Shown piece by piece: positions 43,635 to 51,948 of a DNA stretch of 64,000 bases (positions are counted from its first letter, which is position 1; every line of letters begins with the position of its first letter). Position numbers and translations under genes: made by a program. The stretch spans positions 62,001-126,000 of the forward strand of contig CAKONC010000004.1 of NCBI GenBank assembly GCA_934096985.1, written 5' to 3'. The notes below the pieces were generated by a model. The model searched no databases, was not told the origin of the DNA, and was given only the letters and a program-made list of their open reading frames with translations. Origin of the DNA: an uncultured Bacilli bacterium. GTDB lineage: Bacteria; Bacillota_I; Bacilli_A; RF39; UBA660.

Positions 43635-44717
43635 TTAATCTATCCTTTCTATACTACCATTATCAGCAAAATATATATTGCTTCCTTTTAATAACATTTT
43701 ATCAACATTTTCTATATTAGTTGTTGTTATAAAAGTTTGTACTTCTCTATTTAACATATTTATAATATTATTGATTTTACTATTATCAAGCTCACTAAAT
43801 AAATCATCTAAAATTAAAATTGGATAAGTTCCATTTATTTTTTTTATAATGATTAATTCTGCAAGTTTGAATGAAATTATAGCATTTTTTTGTTGACCAA
43901 TACTTCCATATTCTCTAATATTATAATTATCTAACAAAAATTCAATGTCATCATGGTGTATGCCAAAAAATGTTTTTCCATAACTAATTTCTTTTCTATA
44001 ATATTTTTGATACATTTCTTCAATATCTTCACGAGATTTGCCATTAAACACACTATCATACTTAATAAATAAAGTACCATAATCAAAGATATTTTTATAA
44101 ATTTTTGTTAAATTTTCGTTAATTAAATCAATATAATTTTGTCTTGTTTTATGTATTTGTAAGCCAATATCAATAAGTTTATTTGTTAATATATTTAAGT
44201 ACTCTTTTGAGGCGTTTCCATTAATCATAAGTTCCTTTAAATATGCATTTCTATGTTTTAATACTTTATTATAAGAACTAATTAAATTAACATAATTACT
44301 ATCTATTTGTGATATTTCAATATTTAGCATTTTTCTTCGGCTATTAGGAGAATCAGTAATAATCTTAGTATCTAGTGGATTAAATAAAATAATATTAATT
44401 TTAGAAATATAATCACTTATTTTAGTGACTTTTTTGTTATCAACAAATATTTTTTTTCCGTCTTTTCCTAATTCCATAAAATAAACATTATCATCAATAA
44501 ATCCTTTGATTAAAGCTACTGATGTATCTTTTTTTATAAGATTTTTATCATCTAAAGTCCTAAATGATTTTGTTAAAGATAATAAATATATTGCTTCAAT
44601 TAAATTTGATTTACCAGTTCCATTATTTCCATAAATGATATTTAGGTTATCTGAAAAATCAATATTTAATTGTTCATAATTTCTAAAATTAACAAGTCTT
44701 AAATTACTAATTTTCAT
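43635..44717 (-). CDS. recF: DNA replication and repair protein RecF
   Basis: 360 residues, an SMC-like ATPase that loads RecA with RecO and RecR. P-loop GNNGTGKS at 30-37, signature GSIGQQKNAIISFKLAE and Walker B LILDDLFSELD. Two bases separate it from gyrB. The yaaA (S4-domain) gene that normally lies between dnaN and recF is replaced by comK. Confidence 0.97.
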   Translation of the reverse strand: MKISNLRLVNFRNYEQLNIDFSDNLNIIYGNNGTGKSNLIEAIYLLSLTKSFRTLDDKNLIKKDTSVALIKGFIDDNVYFMELGKDGKKIFVDNKKVTKISDYISKINIILFNPLDTKIITDSPNSRRKMLNIEISQIDSNYVNLISSYNKVLKHRNAYLKELMINGNASKEYLNILTNKLIDIGLQIHKTRQNYIDLINENLTKIYKNIFDYGTLFIKYDSVFNGKSREDIEEMYQKYYRKEISYGKTFFGIHHDDIEFLLDNYNIREYGSIGQQKNAIISFKLAELIIIKKINGTYPILILDDLFSELDNSKINNIINMLNREVQTFITTTNIENVDKMLLKGSNIYFADNGSIERID

Positions 44718-44815
44718 TATTTGCCTCTTTTTAAGTTAAATTTAACAAATTAACCCTTTTGTTGTACTCCTATACACATAATAATTATAACATAAAATAG
44801 GCATAAAAAAAAGAA

Positions 44816-45259
44816 TTATTTATTATTTCTTTTCAAAATGGTATTTAATCTAACTGCTTTTAAATATTGATTACTAAACACATAACCAGAGCATTTAATT
44901 TTAACATTTACTCCATTAATTAAAGTAATATTTAAATAATTCTTTTCTTCTGAATAATATTTTTCTATGCCAACTATATTAAACCAAGCACAATACTCAT
45001 TTTTTATTGATAATGATGGGAAAAAAATTATTTCTTTTATTTCACTAATAATAATTGGACATTTTTGGCAAATACCTAATAAATATGCTGATGATTTACA
45101 TCTTCCAACATAAGAACTACCATAAAATTTTGTACTTTCATCCAAAATATTATAAATTGTATTTTCTATATGATAAGTTATATATTTTTCTACAACTTTA
45201 GTACCTTTATTTTCAGATAATAATGCAAGTGTATTTTTATTAATTATATATTTTTTCAT
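44816..45259 (-). CDS. comK: ComK-like competence transcription factor
   Basis: 147 residues. The core TKFYGSSYVGR at 43-53, the cysteine-rich KCPIIIS, IIFFPSLSIKNEYCAWFNI at about 77-95 and YLKAVRLNT correspond to Bacillus ComK segments RFFGSSYAGR, PPIMVDP, FLFPTLSS...CGWI and VYRTAWLRT. It is about 45 residues shorter, missing the C-terminal part. It is followed by recF and preceded by dnaN, with a perfect 0A box between. In Bacillus ComK activates DNA-uptake genes. Function here is inferred; a divergent ComK-type regulator is the safest reading. Confidence 0.82.
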   Translation of the reverse strand: MKKYIINKNTLALLSENKGTKVVEKYITYHIENTIYNILDESTKFYGSSYVGRCKSSAYLLGICQKCPIIISEIKEIIFFPSLSIKNEYCAWFNIVGIEKYYSEEKNYLNITLINGVNVKIKCSGYVFSNQYLKAVRLNTILKRNNK

Positions 45260-45306
45260 TTATTTCCCCCGTTAATAAAATGTTAACAAATATATAACAA
45301 AAAATA

Positions 45307-45313
45307 TGTCGAA
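45307..45313 (+). promoter_or_regulatory. 0A box upstream of comK
   Basis: TGTCGAA, exact match to the Spo0A-binding consensus, in the 66-base gap between dnaN and comK, about 48 bases upstream of the comK ATG. A possible -10, TATATT, lies between the box and the start. Confidence 0.55.
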
Positions 45314-45325
45314 TTTTAAATTATA

Positions 45326-46441
45326 CTAATAAGTTTTTATTGGTAATATTAATTCAACAATAGTATCATCAGAAACACTATTAATTATAATGGGTTTATC
45401 ATCACCATTTATTAATAATATAATGTTATCACTATCTAATACTTTTAAAGCATCAAGCATATATTTTGACGAATAACTAATTTCCAATTTTTCTTTATTA
45501 TTACAATCTATCACTAGTTCTTCTTTACTTTTACTATCAGCAGAAGTACCAAATAAAGTCATTTTTTTATTATCAATCTGCATCTTAATAATATTTTTAT
45601 CTTTTCCTAACATAATTGTTGAAGCTCTATCAATTGCACTATAAAATTCTTTTAAATTTAGGTTAATCATATAACTAAAATCTTTAGGAATATAATTAGA
45701 TGTGTCCGGATAAGAACCATTTAACAATGCTGTTTGAAATAAAATATTATTATAACTAAATAATACTTTATTTTTAAATAAATTAATCTCAATATCTCCC
45801 TCTTCTTTAAGAATGTTAACTAATTCATTGACACTTTTTCCAGGGATTACTATATTAATACTATTTTCAATTGGTTTTGATAACTTAACAATTTTCTTTG
45901 ATAATCTATATGAATCAGTTGCCGTACACTCTAAAATATCACCATTTATTTTTAGGTTAAGTCCAGTTAACAAAGGTCTTACTTCCTGCATTGACATAGC
46001 ATATGAAGTTTGGTTAATCATTTGTTTAATTAATTTTGATTCAATATTTATAACATTTTGACTTTTTTCTAGTGTTATTGTTGGATATTCTCCAATATTA
46101 TAACATTCAATTATATATTCGTTAATATCTGAATATATTTTTATATTATTGTTATCTGTAAGTTCAAAGTTAATAATATCATTTGGCATTTTCCTAATTA
46201 TTTCTAATAAACATCTGCTTTGTAATACTGCTCTTCCTGTTGATTCAATATTGATAATATCTTTTAATTCAATGGTAGTTTTAATAGTAAGTTCACTATC
46301 ACTTGCTTGAACTTCTAAGCCTTGCTCTGTTAAATTAAATAATATACCATTTAATACAGGAATAGTTATTTTTGTAGATAATGCTCTAACAGCATTAGAT
46401 AATGCATCTAATATAATATTTTTTTTAATTGTAAATTTCAT
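45326..46441 (-). CDS. dnaN: DNA polymerase III beta sliding clamp
   Basis: 371 residues in three similar domains forming half of the ring clamp. Characteristic segments are MKFTIKKNIILDALSNAVRALS, LLTGLNLKI and the C-terminal hydrophobic pocket ending VELILPIKTY. Second gene of the dnaA-dnaN unit. Confidence 0.97.
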   Translation of the reverse strand: MKFTIKKNIILDALSNAVRALSTKITIPVLNGILFNLTEQGLEVQASDSELTIKTTIELKDIINIESTGRAVLQSRCLLEIIRKMPNDIINFELTDNNNIKIYSDINEYIIECYNIGEYPTITLEKSQNVINIESKLIKQMINQTSYAMSMQEVRPLLTGLNLKINGDILECTATDSYRLSKKIVKLSKPIENSINIVIPGKSVNELVNILKEEGDIEINLFKNKVLFSYNNILFQTALLNGSYPDTSNYIPKDFSYMINLNLKEFYSAIDRASTIMLGKDKNIIKMQIDNKKMTLFGTSADSKSKEELVIDCNNKEKLEISYSSKYMLDALKVLDSDNIILLINGDDKPIIINSVSDDTIVELILPIKTY

Positions 46442-46581
46442 AATTTTTTCTCCTTCTTTCTTTTATTAATAAATTATTATTATATTTATAAGGTGGGTTT
46501 TGTTGATAACTTGTTATTTCCTTTAAATTGCTACTTAACCCAGTATATTTATTAAAGAATTATCAACATTTTTCAACAAAT
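46442..46581. other. Second part of oriC: AT-rich dnaA-dnaN spacer with DnaA-box-like sites
   Basis: A 140-base spacer holding TGTTGATAA at 46501-46509 and TTATCAACA at 46560-46568, with TTTTCAACA right after. These match the box variant seen upstream of dnaA. Bacillus subtilis likewise has box clusters on both sides of dnaA, so a bipartite origin is likely. Confidence 0.6.
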
Positions 46582-47943
46582 TTATAACTTATTTTTAATT
46601 TCTTTAATAACATTATTTAACTTGTCATCTTTTTTCAAGTCATTTGTTATTTTATCATATGACGCAGAAATTGTTGAATGATCCCTCCCTCCAAATTCTA
46701 AACCTATTCTTTCAAGTTTTTCATCAGTTTCAACACGGCATAAATATATGGCAATATGTCTTGGCTTACTAATGTTAGCAACTTTTTTCTTACTTTTTAA
46801 ATCACTTACTGTAATTCCAAAATAATCAGCAACTGCTTTTTGAATTTTACTTATTGAATTATCAGCATAGATATTAACACTAAGATAATCTTTTAAAGCC
46901 TCAATAGCAAAATTTAAATCAATTTTATCTGGTACCATCATTGCGGTATAAGCCATTAATCTATTAATTGTACCTTCTATAAATCTAATATCATTTTGAC
47001 AGGAATTTGCAATATATTCAATAACTTCTTCGTTTAACCTATCTTCTAGTGATGTATTTTTAATTTTATTGTGGATAATTTTACATCTAAGTGCAAAGTC
47101 TGGGGGATAAATATCAACAGGTAATCCCCACATAAACCTACTTCTTAATCTATCTTCTATTTTTTTTAGGTCATCAGGTGATCTATCAGAACTAATAATT
47201 ATTTGTTTATTTGATTGATACAATGCATTAAATGTGTGAAAAAATTCTTGTTGAGATTTATCTGCTCCTACTAAAAACTGTATATCATCAATAATGAGAA
47301 CATCAACATTTTTATACTTATCTTTGAAGTTTTTTGCATAACTCATTGAGTTAATACCTTTTTCTAGACTAGCAATGCCAGTATAATCTTCAACAAATTC
47401 ATTACTAGTAACATATAAGACCTTTTTATTTGAATGTGCAACAATATAATTTCCAATTGCATGCATTAAATGAGTTTTGCCTATACCGCTACGTCCATAA
47501 AGAAATAATGGGTTATGAATAGAACCGGGATTTTCAGCTACGGCATGAGCGGATACTACGGCAAGTCTGTTCGAATCCCCTACTACAAATGTTTCAAATG
47601 TAAATTTAGGGTTTAAATTAGTTTCCCAAGATTCATTATTATCTTCATCTTTTTTTATAACCTTTTCATTTTTTTCAATAACATTACTTTTTGGTAATTC
47701 ATCTTCTACATAATACTCGAAATCAAATGATTTACCAGTTATATTTTGAAATATATTATCAATAACATCTTTATAATTTTCTGAAAGCATTTTTTTATGT
47801 ATTTCCATTGGAACACAAACTTTTAAAATATTTCCATTCAAAGAAATAGGTTTTATTTTAGAAAACCAAAGGTTATATACATTTATACTAACAACATGTT
47901 CTACTTCTTCAAGAAAAGTCTTAAATAGTTCCTCTAAATTCAT
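46582..47943 (-). CDS. dnaA: Chromosomal replication initiator protein DnaA
   Basis: 453 residues in four domains: N-terminal DnaB-interacting domain, short linker, AAA+ domain with GRSGIGKTHLMHAIG and VLIIDDIQFLVG, and the DNA-binding domain with the signature GGRDHSTISASYDKI (usual form DHTTV). The H-S-T instead of H-T-T in the recognition helix is notable because the boxes nearby also differ from the standard. Transcribed from oriC to the left. Confidence 0.98.
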   Translation of the reverse strand: MNLEELFKTFLEEVEHVVSINVYNLWFSKIKPISLNGNILKVCVPMEIHKKMLSENYKDVIDNIFQNITGKSFDFEYYVEDELPKSNVIEKNEKVIKKDEDNNESWETNLNPKFTFETFVVGDSNRLAVVSAHAVAENPGSIHNPLFLYGRSGIGKTHLMHAIGNYIVAHSNKKVLYVTSNEFVEDYTGIASLEKGINSMSYAKNFKDKYKNVDVLIIDDIQFLVGADKSQQEFFHTFNALYQSNKQIIISSDRSPDDLKKIEDRLRSRFMWGLPVDIYPPDFALRCKIIHNKIKNTSLEDRLNEEVIEYIANSCQNDIRFIEGTINRLMAYTAMMVPDKIDLNFAIEALKDYLSVNIYADNSISKIQKAVADYFGITVSDLKSKKKVANISKPRHIAIYLCRVETDEKLERIGLEFGGRDHSTISASYDKITNDLKKDDKLNNVIKEIKNKL

Positions 47944-48107
47944 ACCTTACCCCACAAATAACTTTTTGACACCTTAATTGTACTTCATTTTTAAAAAAAG
48001 ATAAAGCAAAAAAATATATAAACAAAAATTCCCCACAACTTATCAACATTTTTTTCTTTTGTTTACTAGGATAGCATAACATTTTAACACTTTCAACAAA
48101 ATTTTTT

Positions 48108-48114
48108 TGTCGAA
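48108..48114 (+). promoter_or_regulatory. 0A box inside oriC
   Basis: TGTCGAA, an exact 0A-box match lying among the DnaA-box-like sites. In Bacillus subtilis Spo0A binds 0A boxes at oriC and restrains initiation during sporulation. Confidence 0.5.
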
Positions 48115-48289
48115 TTTTGTTGAGAACTAAAAATAATAATTAAATAAATTGTTATAAATGTTGAAAAAATGTGAATAAAATGTTGACAAATTTGTTGAAA
48201 ACTTTTTGAAGCTAGGTAAATCCTATAAAAAAATAGGGTGTATTTTTGTTGATAAATTTTGTATAATTAATACATATTATATGTTTTGC

Positions 48290-48319
48290 TTGACTAAAAG
48301 TCGAAAATAATATTATAAT
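48290..48319 (+). promoter_or_regulatory. Promoter of rpmH-rnpA
   Basis: TTGACT (48290-48295) and TATAAT (48314-48319) with an 18-base spacer, 34 bases upstream of the rpmH start. Confidence 0.75.
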
Positions 48320-48353
48320 AGTAACGCTATAAAAGAAAAGGAGAGATTTTAGT

Positions 48354-48476
48354 ATGAAAAGAACGTATCAACCAAATAATAGAAAAATGAAAAAAACACA
48401 CGGATTTTTCTCAAGAAAAAATGGTAAAGTTTTAAATAATCGTCGTAAAAAAGGTAGAAAAGTTTTATGTAAATAA
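48354..48476 (+). CDS. rpmH: 50S ribosomal protein L34, short form
   Basis: A 40-residue L34 beginning MKRTYQPNNRKMKK and ending RRKKGRKVLCK, with the usual ribosome site AGGAGAG upstream. The common bacterial form has 44 residues; the segment between HGF and KNG, normally six or so residues, is shortened by four (HGFFSRKNG). The frame is intact through the stop. Always the first gene to the right of oriC in Firmicutes. Confidence 0.96.
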   Translation: MKRTYQPNNRKMKKTHGFFSRKNGKVLNNRRKKGRKVLCK

Positions 48477-48481
48477 AAAAG

Positions 48482-48503
48482 CCACTTTAATGTGGTTTTT
48501 TTT
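48482..48503 (+). terminator. Hairpin between rpmH and rnpA
   Basis: CCAC/GTGG stem followed by eight T. It could end the rpmH transcript or reduce read-through into rnpA, keeping L34 in excess of RnpA. Confidence 0.55.
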
Positions 48504-48517
48504 AAAGAGGCAAAAGT

Positions 48518-48850
48518 ATGAAAAAAAAGGATATTGTAAAAAGCAGTACTGATTTTAATGAAATATTAAACTATAACAAGAAAGTTTCAAATAATGAGTT
48601 TATTATTTTTTATATGCCAAATAAATTTGATAACGTTAAATTTGGAATAAGTGCTCCGAAGAAACTTGGCAACGCTGTTTTAAGAAATAAATGTAAGCGT
48701 AGATTAAGAATGTTAATAGATGAATGTAATTTTCTCTTCAAAAAAGGTCGAAATTATATTATAATTATAAAGAAGGGTTTTTTATCTTTAAATTATGCTG
48801 ATAATTTAAACTCTTTGAAAAAATTAATCGGAGGAATAAATGAAAAATAA
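48518..48850 (+). CDS. rnpA: Ribonuclease P protein component
   Basis: 110 residues; assists the RNase P RNA in 5' processing of tRNA. The conserved basic motif RNKCKRRLRMLIDE and the FGISAPKKLGNAVLRN segment are present. Its end overlaps yidC by 11 bases. Confidence 0.96.
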   Translation: MKKKDIVKSSTDFNEILNYNKKVSNNEFIIFYMPNKFDNVKFGISAPKKLGNAVLRNKCKRRLRMLIDECNFLFKKGRNYIIIIKKGFLSLNYADNLNSLKKLIGGINEK

Positions 48851-49913
48851 TAAAAAATTTCTTACTTTAATTTTAGTGGTTATGGTTATGCTTACAACTG
48901 GTTGTGGAGCCAAAAGTTATATAACTGATGACAAAGGTAAGATAGTAACAAATAGTGAAACTGGTCAAAGTCTTCAAAAAACAATTTATTGTAAGCCCGC
49001 AGAAAATACTGAAATGTATAGATTATATGAACAGTATGAAGATCAAATGGATATAAAATTATCAAAATTACCAAGTTGTGATAAATATAAAATAACATCA
49101 AATAAAACTAATAGTTTATGGCAATTTTTATTTGTAAAACCACTTGCTTATATAATTTTAAAAGTAGGTTTATTATTTAAAAATATTGGTTTAAAAAATG
49201 CTTATTTGGGTGTTTCAGTAATGTTAATAGGAATATTAATAAGAGTAATTTTATTACCATTTACTATAAAGACACAAAATCAAAGTGAAGCTATGAAAAA
49301 GGCTTCTCCTGAATTACAAAGATTAGAGAAAAAATATGCAAATGATACATCACAACAAGCAATGATGATGAAACAACAAGAAATGATGGCAATATATAAT
49401 AAGTATAAAGAAAATCCTATGTTAGGATGTTTACTTTCATTAATTCAACTTCCACTTTTCTTTGCATTTTTGGAAGCAATTTATAAAATTCCTGCAATAT
49501 ATGAAGGTAAAATATTTGGTTGGAATCTAGGAACAACTCCAAGTATTGGAATTTTTAAAAATCATCAATATACTTTTATAATATTAGTAATCTTAATTAT
49601 TTTATCAACATATTTTTCCTTTAAATTTTCTATGAAGCAATCTGCCTCAGCAACTTCAAGTATGCCAGGCGCAGAAAAGCAAACAAAAATGATGTTAATC
49701 TTCATGACAGTATTTATCGGATTTGCTTCACTAAGTTTACCAACAGCAATTGCATTATATTGGATAGTTACTTATGCTTTTATGATTTTACAAACTTATA
49801 TTATTAAATTTATTAAAAATAATCAAAATACAAAATCAACAAAAAAAGTAAAAAAGTCAATTAATGATAAGCTTAAAGTTAAGGAGGGTTTAAAATATGG
49901 AAAAAATAAGTAA
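48840..49913 (+). CDS. yidC: Membrane protein insertase YidC/OxaA
   Basis: 357 residues. A lipoprotein-like signal ends in LTTGCGAKS (C22 a likely lipid site), then an extracellular part, and five hydrophobic segments of the 60KD/YidC fold, and a basic tail. Motifs LPFTIKTQNQSEAMKKASPELQ and MLGCLLSLIQLPLFFAFL match the family. It inserts membrane proteins with or without SecY. Overlaps rnpA and jag. Confidence 0.95.
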   Translation: MKNNKKFLTLILVVMVMLTTGCGAKSYITDDKGKIVTNSETGQSLQKTIYCKPAENTEMYRLYEQYEDQMDIKLSKLPSCDKYKITSNKTNSLWQFLFVKPLAYIILKVGLLFKNIGLKNAYLGVSVMLIGILIRVILLPFTIKTQNQSEAMKKASPELQRLEKKYANDTSQQAMMMKQQEMMAIYNKYKENPMLGCLLSLIQLPLFFAFLEAIYKIPAIYEGKIFGWNLGTTPSIGIFKNHQYTFIILVILIILSTYFSFKFSMKQSASATSSMPGAEKQTKMMLIFMTVFIGFASLSLPTAIALYWIVTYAFMILQTYIIKFIKNNQNTKSTKKVKKSINDKLKVKEGLKYGKNK

Positions 49914-50511
49914 AACAGGGAAAAGTTTTGAAGAAACACTTCAAGAAATATTAGAAGAGAATAATTTAACACAAGATGAGGTTATTTATAAAACTGGTGA
50001 AATTAAAAAAAATCTTTTTAAAGGAAGTACTACTGAAGTAATAGTGTATAAAAAATCAGATATTTATGAATTTGTAAAAAATTATTTAAAAGAAATAATT
50101 AATAACATGGGACTCGAAGTGTCTTTTGAGACTAAAAAAGTTGCTGATAGAACAGTTATTAAAATGTATTCAAATAATAACAACATTTTAATAGGACATA
50201 ATGGAAATACAATTAAAGCTTTAGAAAATATTGTTAGACAAAAAATTCAATTAGAAACAGGGTTATATTTTGTTATATCGTTGGATGTTGAAAATTATAA
50301 AGATAAAAAAGCGTCTAGACTTGAAAGACTTGCAAAACAAACTGCAAAGGAAGTATTAAAAACAAAGATTGATGTACATTTGGAAAATATGAATTCCTAT
50401 GAACGTAGAATTGTTCACAATGCTTTAGCAGACTTTAAACATATTTCATCTAAAAGTACTGGTGAAGAACCAAATAGACATGTAATTATAAGCTATATTA
50501 AAGAAAATTAA
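49897..50511 (+). CDS. khpB: RNA-binding protein KhpB (Jag)
   Basis: 204 residues: Jag-N domain, KH domain (IGHNGNTIKALENIVRQ) and R3H domain (ERRIVHNALADFKHISSKST, with RHVIISYI). It overlaps yidC by 17 bases, and the AAGGAGG ribosome site is inside yidC. KhpB partners with KhpA to bind RNAs and influences division in streptococci. Confidence 0.94.
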   Translation: MEKISKTGKSFEETLQEILEENNLTQDEVIYKTGEIKKNLFKGSTTEVIVYKKSDIYEFVKNYLKEIINNMGLEVSFETKKVADRTVIKMYSNNNNILIGHNGNTIKALENIVRQKIQLETGLYFVISLDVENYKDKKASRLERLAKQTAKEVLKTKIDVHLENMNSYERRIVHNALADFKHISSKSTGEEPNRHVIISYIKEN

Positions 50512-50534
50512 TCCTAGTATTCTAGGATTTTTTT
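50511..50534 (+). terminator. Terminator after khpB
   Basis: ATCCTAG/CTAGGAT hairpin around TATT followed by seven T, directly after the khpB stop. Confidence 0.8.
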
Positions 50535-50537
50535 ACG

Positions 50538-50566
50538 TTTACATAGAGAAAAAAAGGTGTTACAAT
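50538..50566 (+). promoter_or_regulatory. Promoter of mnmE
   Basis: TTTACA (50538-50543) and TACAAT (50561-50566) with a 17-base spacer, 22 bases before the mnmE start. Confidence 0.7.
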
Positions 50567-50588
50567 AGCACAAAGAAAAGGAGAAACT

Positions 50589-51938
50589 ATGGACGATACT
50601 ATTTGTGCAATTTCAACTTCTTTAGGAGTTGGAGCAATATCAATTATTAGAGTTAGTGGAAAAGATGCTATAAAAAAAGTGAATAGTATTTTTTCTAGTG
50701 ATTTAATAAAAGCAAAATCACATAGCATTAATTATGGTCATATTATTTATAAAAATGAAATGATAGATGAAGTTTTAGTTATGCTTATGAAGGCACCTAA
50801 AACATATACTAAAGAAGACATTGTAGAAATAAATTCTCATGGTGGTTATACAACAACTAATAAAATATTAGAAATATTATTAGATATTGGATGTAGATTA
50901 GCAGAACCTGGTGAATTTACTAAAAGAGCTTTTTTAAATGGACGTATTAATTTATTACAGTCAGAAGCAGTAAATGAATTAATAAATGCTAAAAGTGAAT
51001 CAAAAAGAAAATTGTGTTTAAATCAAATAGGTAATAATTTAACTAAAATCATTGAAGATATTAGAGAAGATATAATTAGGTTACTTGCAAATATTGAAGT
51101 AAATATAGATTACCCTGAATATGAGGATAATGAAGTGGTTACTTCATCTTTACTAAAAAATAATTTAACATTATTATCAGAAAAAATAGAAAAATTAGAA
51201 AATAATTCCAAATATGGAAAAATTGTGTCTAATGGTATTAATATAGCAATTGTAGGAAAGCCAAACGTAGGAAAAAGCAGTATACTAAATCATTTGATAG
51301 ATGAGGAAAAAGCGATTGTAACCGATATTGCCGGTACTACACGAGATATAATTGAAGCAAGTTTGACACTTAATGGAATTGAACTCAAACTAATAGATAC
51401 TGCTGGTATCCATAATACTGATGATGTTGTTGAAAAAATTGGTGTTAATAAAAGTAAAGAGCAAATTGAAAAAGCAGATTTAGTAATTTTAGTCTTAGAT
51501 GGTTCTAAACCTTTATCAAATGAAGATATAGAATTATTAAATAAGGTAAATGAAGATAAAACGATTATTTTTATTAATAAGAATGACTTGAAAAAAAATA
51601 TTAATTTAAATTTATTACATTATAAAAATATAGTAGAGGGTAATGTAAAATCAATGGATGGACTAGATAAGTTAAAAGAAAAAATAATTGATTTATTTAA
51701 TTTAAATGAAATTAATAAAGATTTAACATATCTATCTAATGCTCGTCAAATTGATTTAATTCATAAAGCAAAAAATAGTATAAAAAATGCAGAAAACTCT
51801 TTAGATATGAATGTACCTATAGATATGATATCTACTGACCTAAGAGAATGTTATGAGTACTTAGGGAAAATAATAGGTAAAACTTATGAAGATGATGTAA
51901 TTGATAGATTATTTAAAGATTTTTGTGTTGGAAAGTAG
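50589..51938 (+). CDS. mnmE: tRNA modification GTPase MnmE
   Basis: 449 residues; with MnmG makes 5-carboxymethylaminomethyl uridine at wobble position 34. N-terminal folate-binding domain, helical domain, G domain with GKPNVGKS at 223-230, DIAGTTRD, DTAG and NKND, and the C-terminal CVGK with catalytic-type cysteine C446. AAAGGAG precedes the ATG. Confidence 0.97.
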   Translation: MDDTICAISTSLGVGAISIIRVSGKDAIKKVNSIFSSDLIKAKSHSINYGHIIYKNEMIDEVLVMLMKAPKTYTKEDIVEINSHGGYTTTNKILEILLDIGCRLAEPGEFTKRAFLNGRINLLQSEAVNELINAKSESKRKLCLNQIGNNLTKIIEDIREDIIRLLANIEVNIDYPEYEDNEVVTSSLLKNNLTLLSEKIEKLENNSKYGKIVSNGINIAIVGKPNVGKSSILNHLIDEEKAIVTDIAGTTRDIIEASLTLNGIELKLIDTAGIHNTDDVVEKIGVNKSKEQIEKADLVILVLDGSKPLSNEDIELLNKVNEDKTIIFINKNDLKKNINLNLLHYKNIVEGNVKSMDGLDKLKEKIIDLFNLNEINKDLTYLSNARQIDLIHKAKNSIKNAENSLDMNVPIDMISTDLRECYEYLGKIIGKTYEDDVIDRLFKDFCVGK

Positions 51939-51948
51939 ATGGTTAAAT

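Larger units (their letters stand above)
47944..48353. other. Replication origin region between dnaA and rpmH
   Basis: A 410-base AT-rich non-coding region where the main coding strand switches. It holds DnaA-like boxes TTATCAACA (48040-48048) and TGTTGATAA (48247-48255) and related sites TGTTGACAA (48181-48189), TGTGAATAA (about 48170) and several TGTTGAAAA. No standard TTATCCACA was seen. A 0A box (TGTCGAA, 48108-48114) and the rpmH promoter are also here. Position between dnaA and rpmH is the classical Firmicute origin. Confidence 0.9.

Noticed and set aside
48296..48303. AGTCGAA in the rpmH promoter spacer as a 0A box
   Set aside because: The first base does not match the consensus TGNCGAA; a single mismatch in a short motif is not enough.
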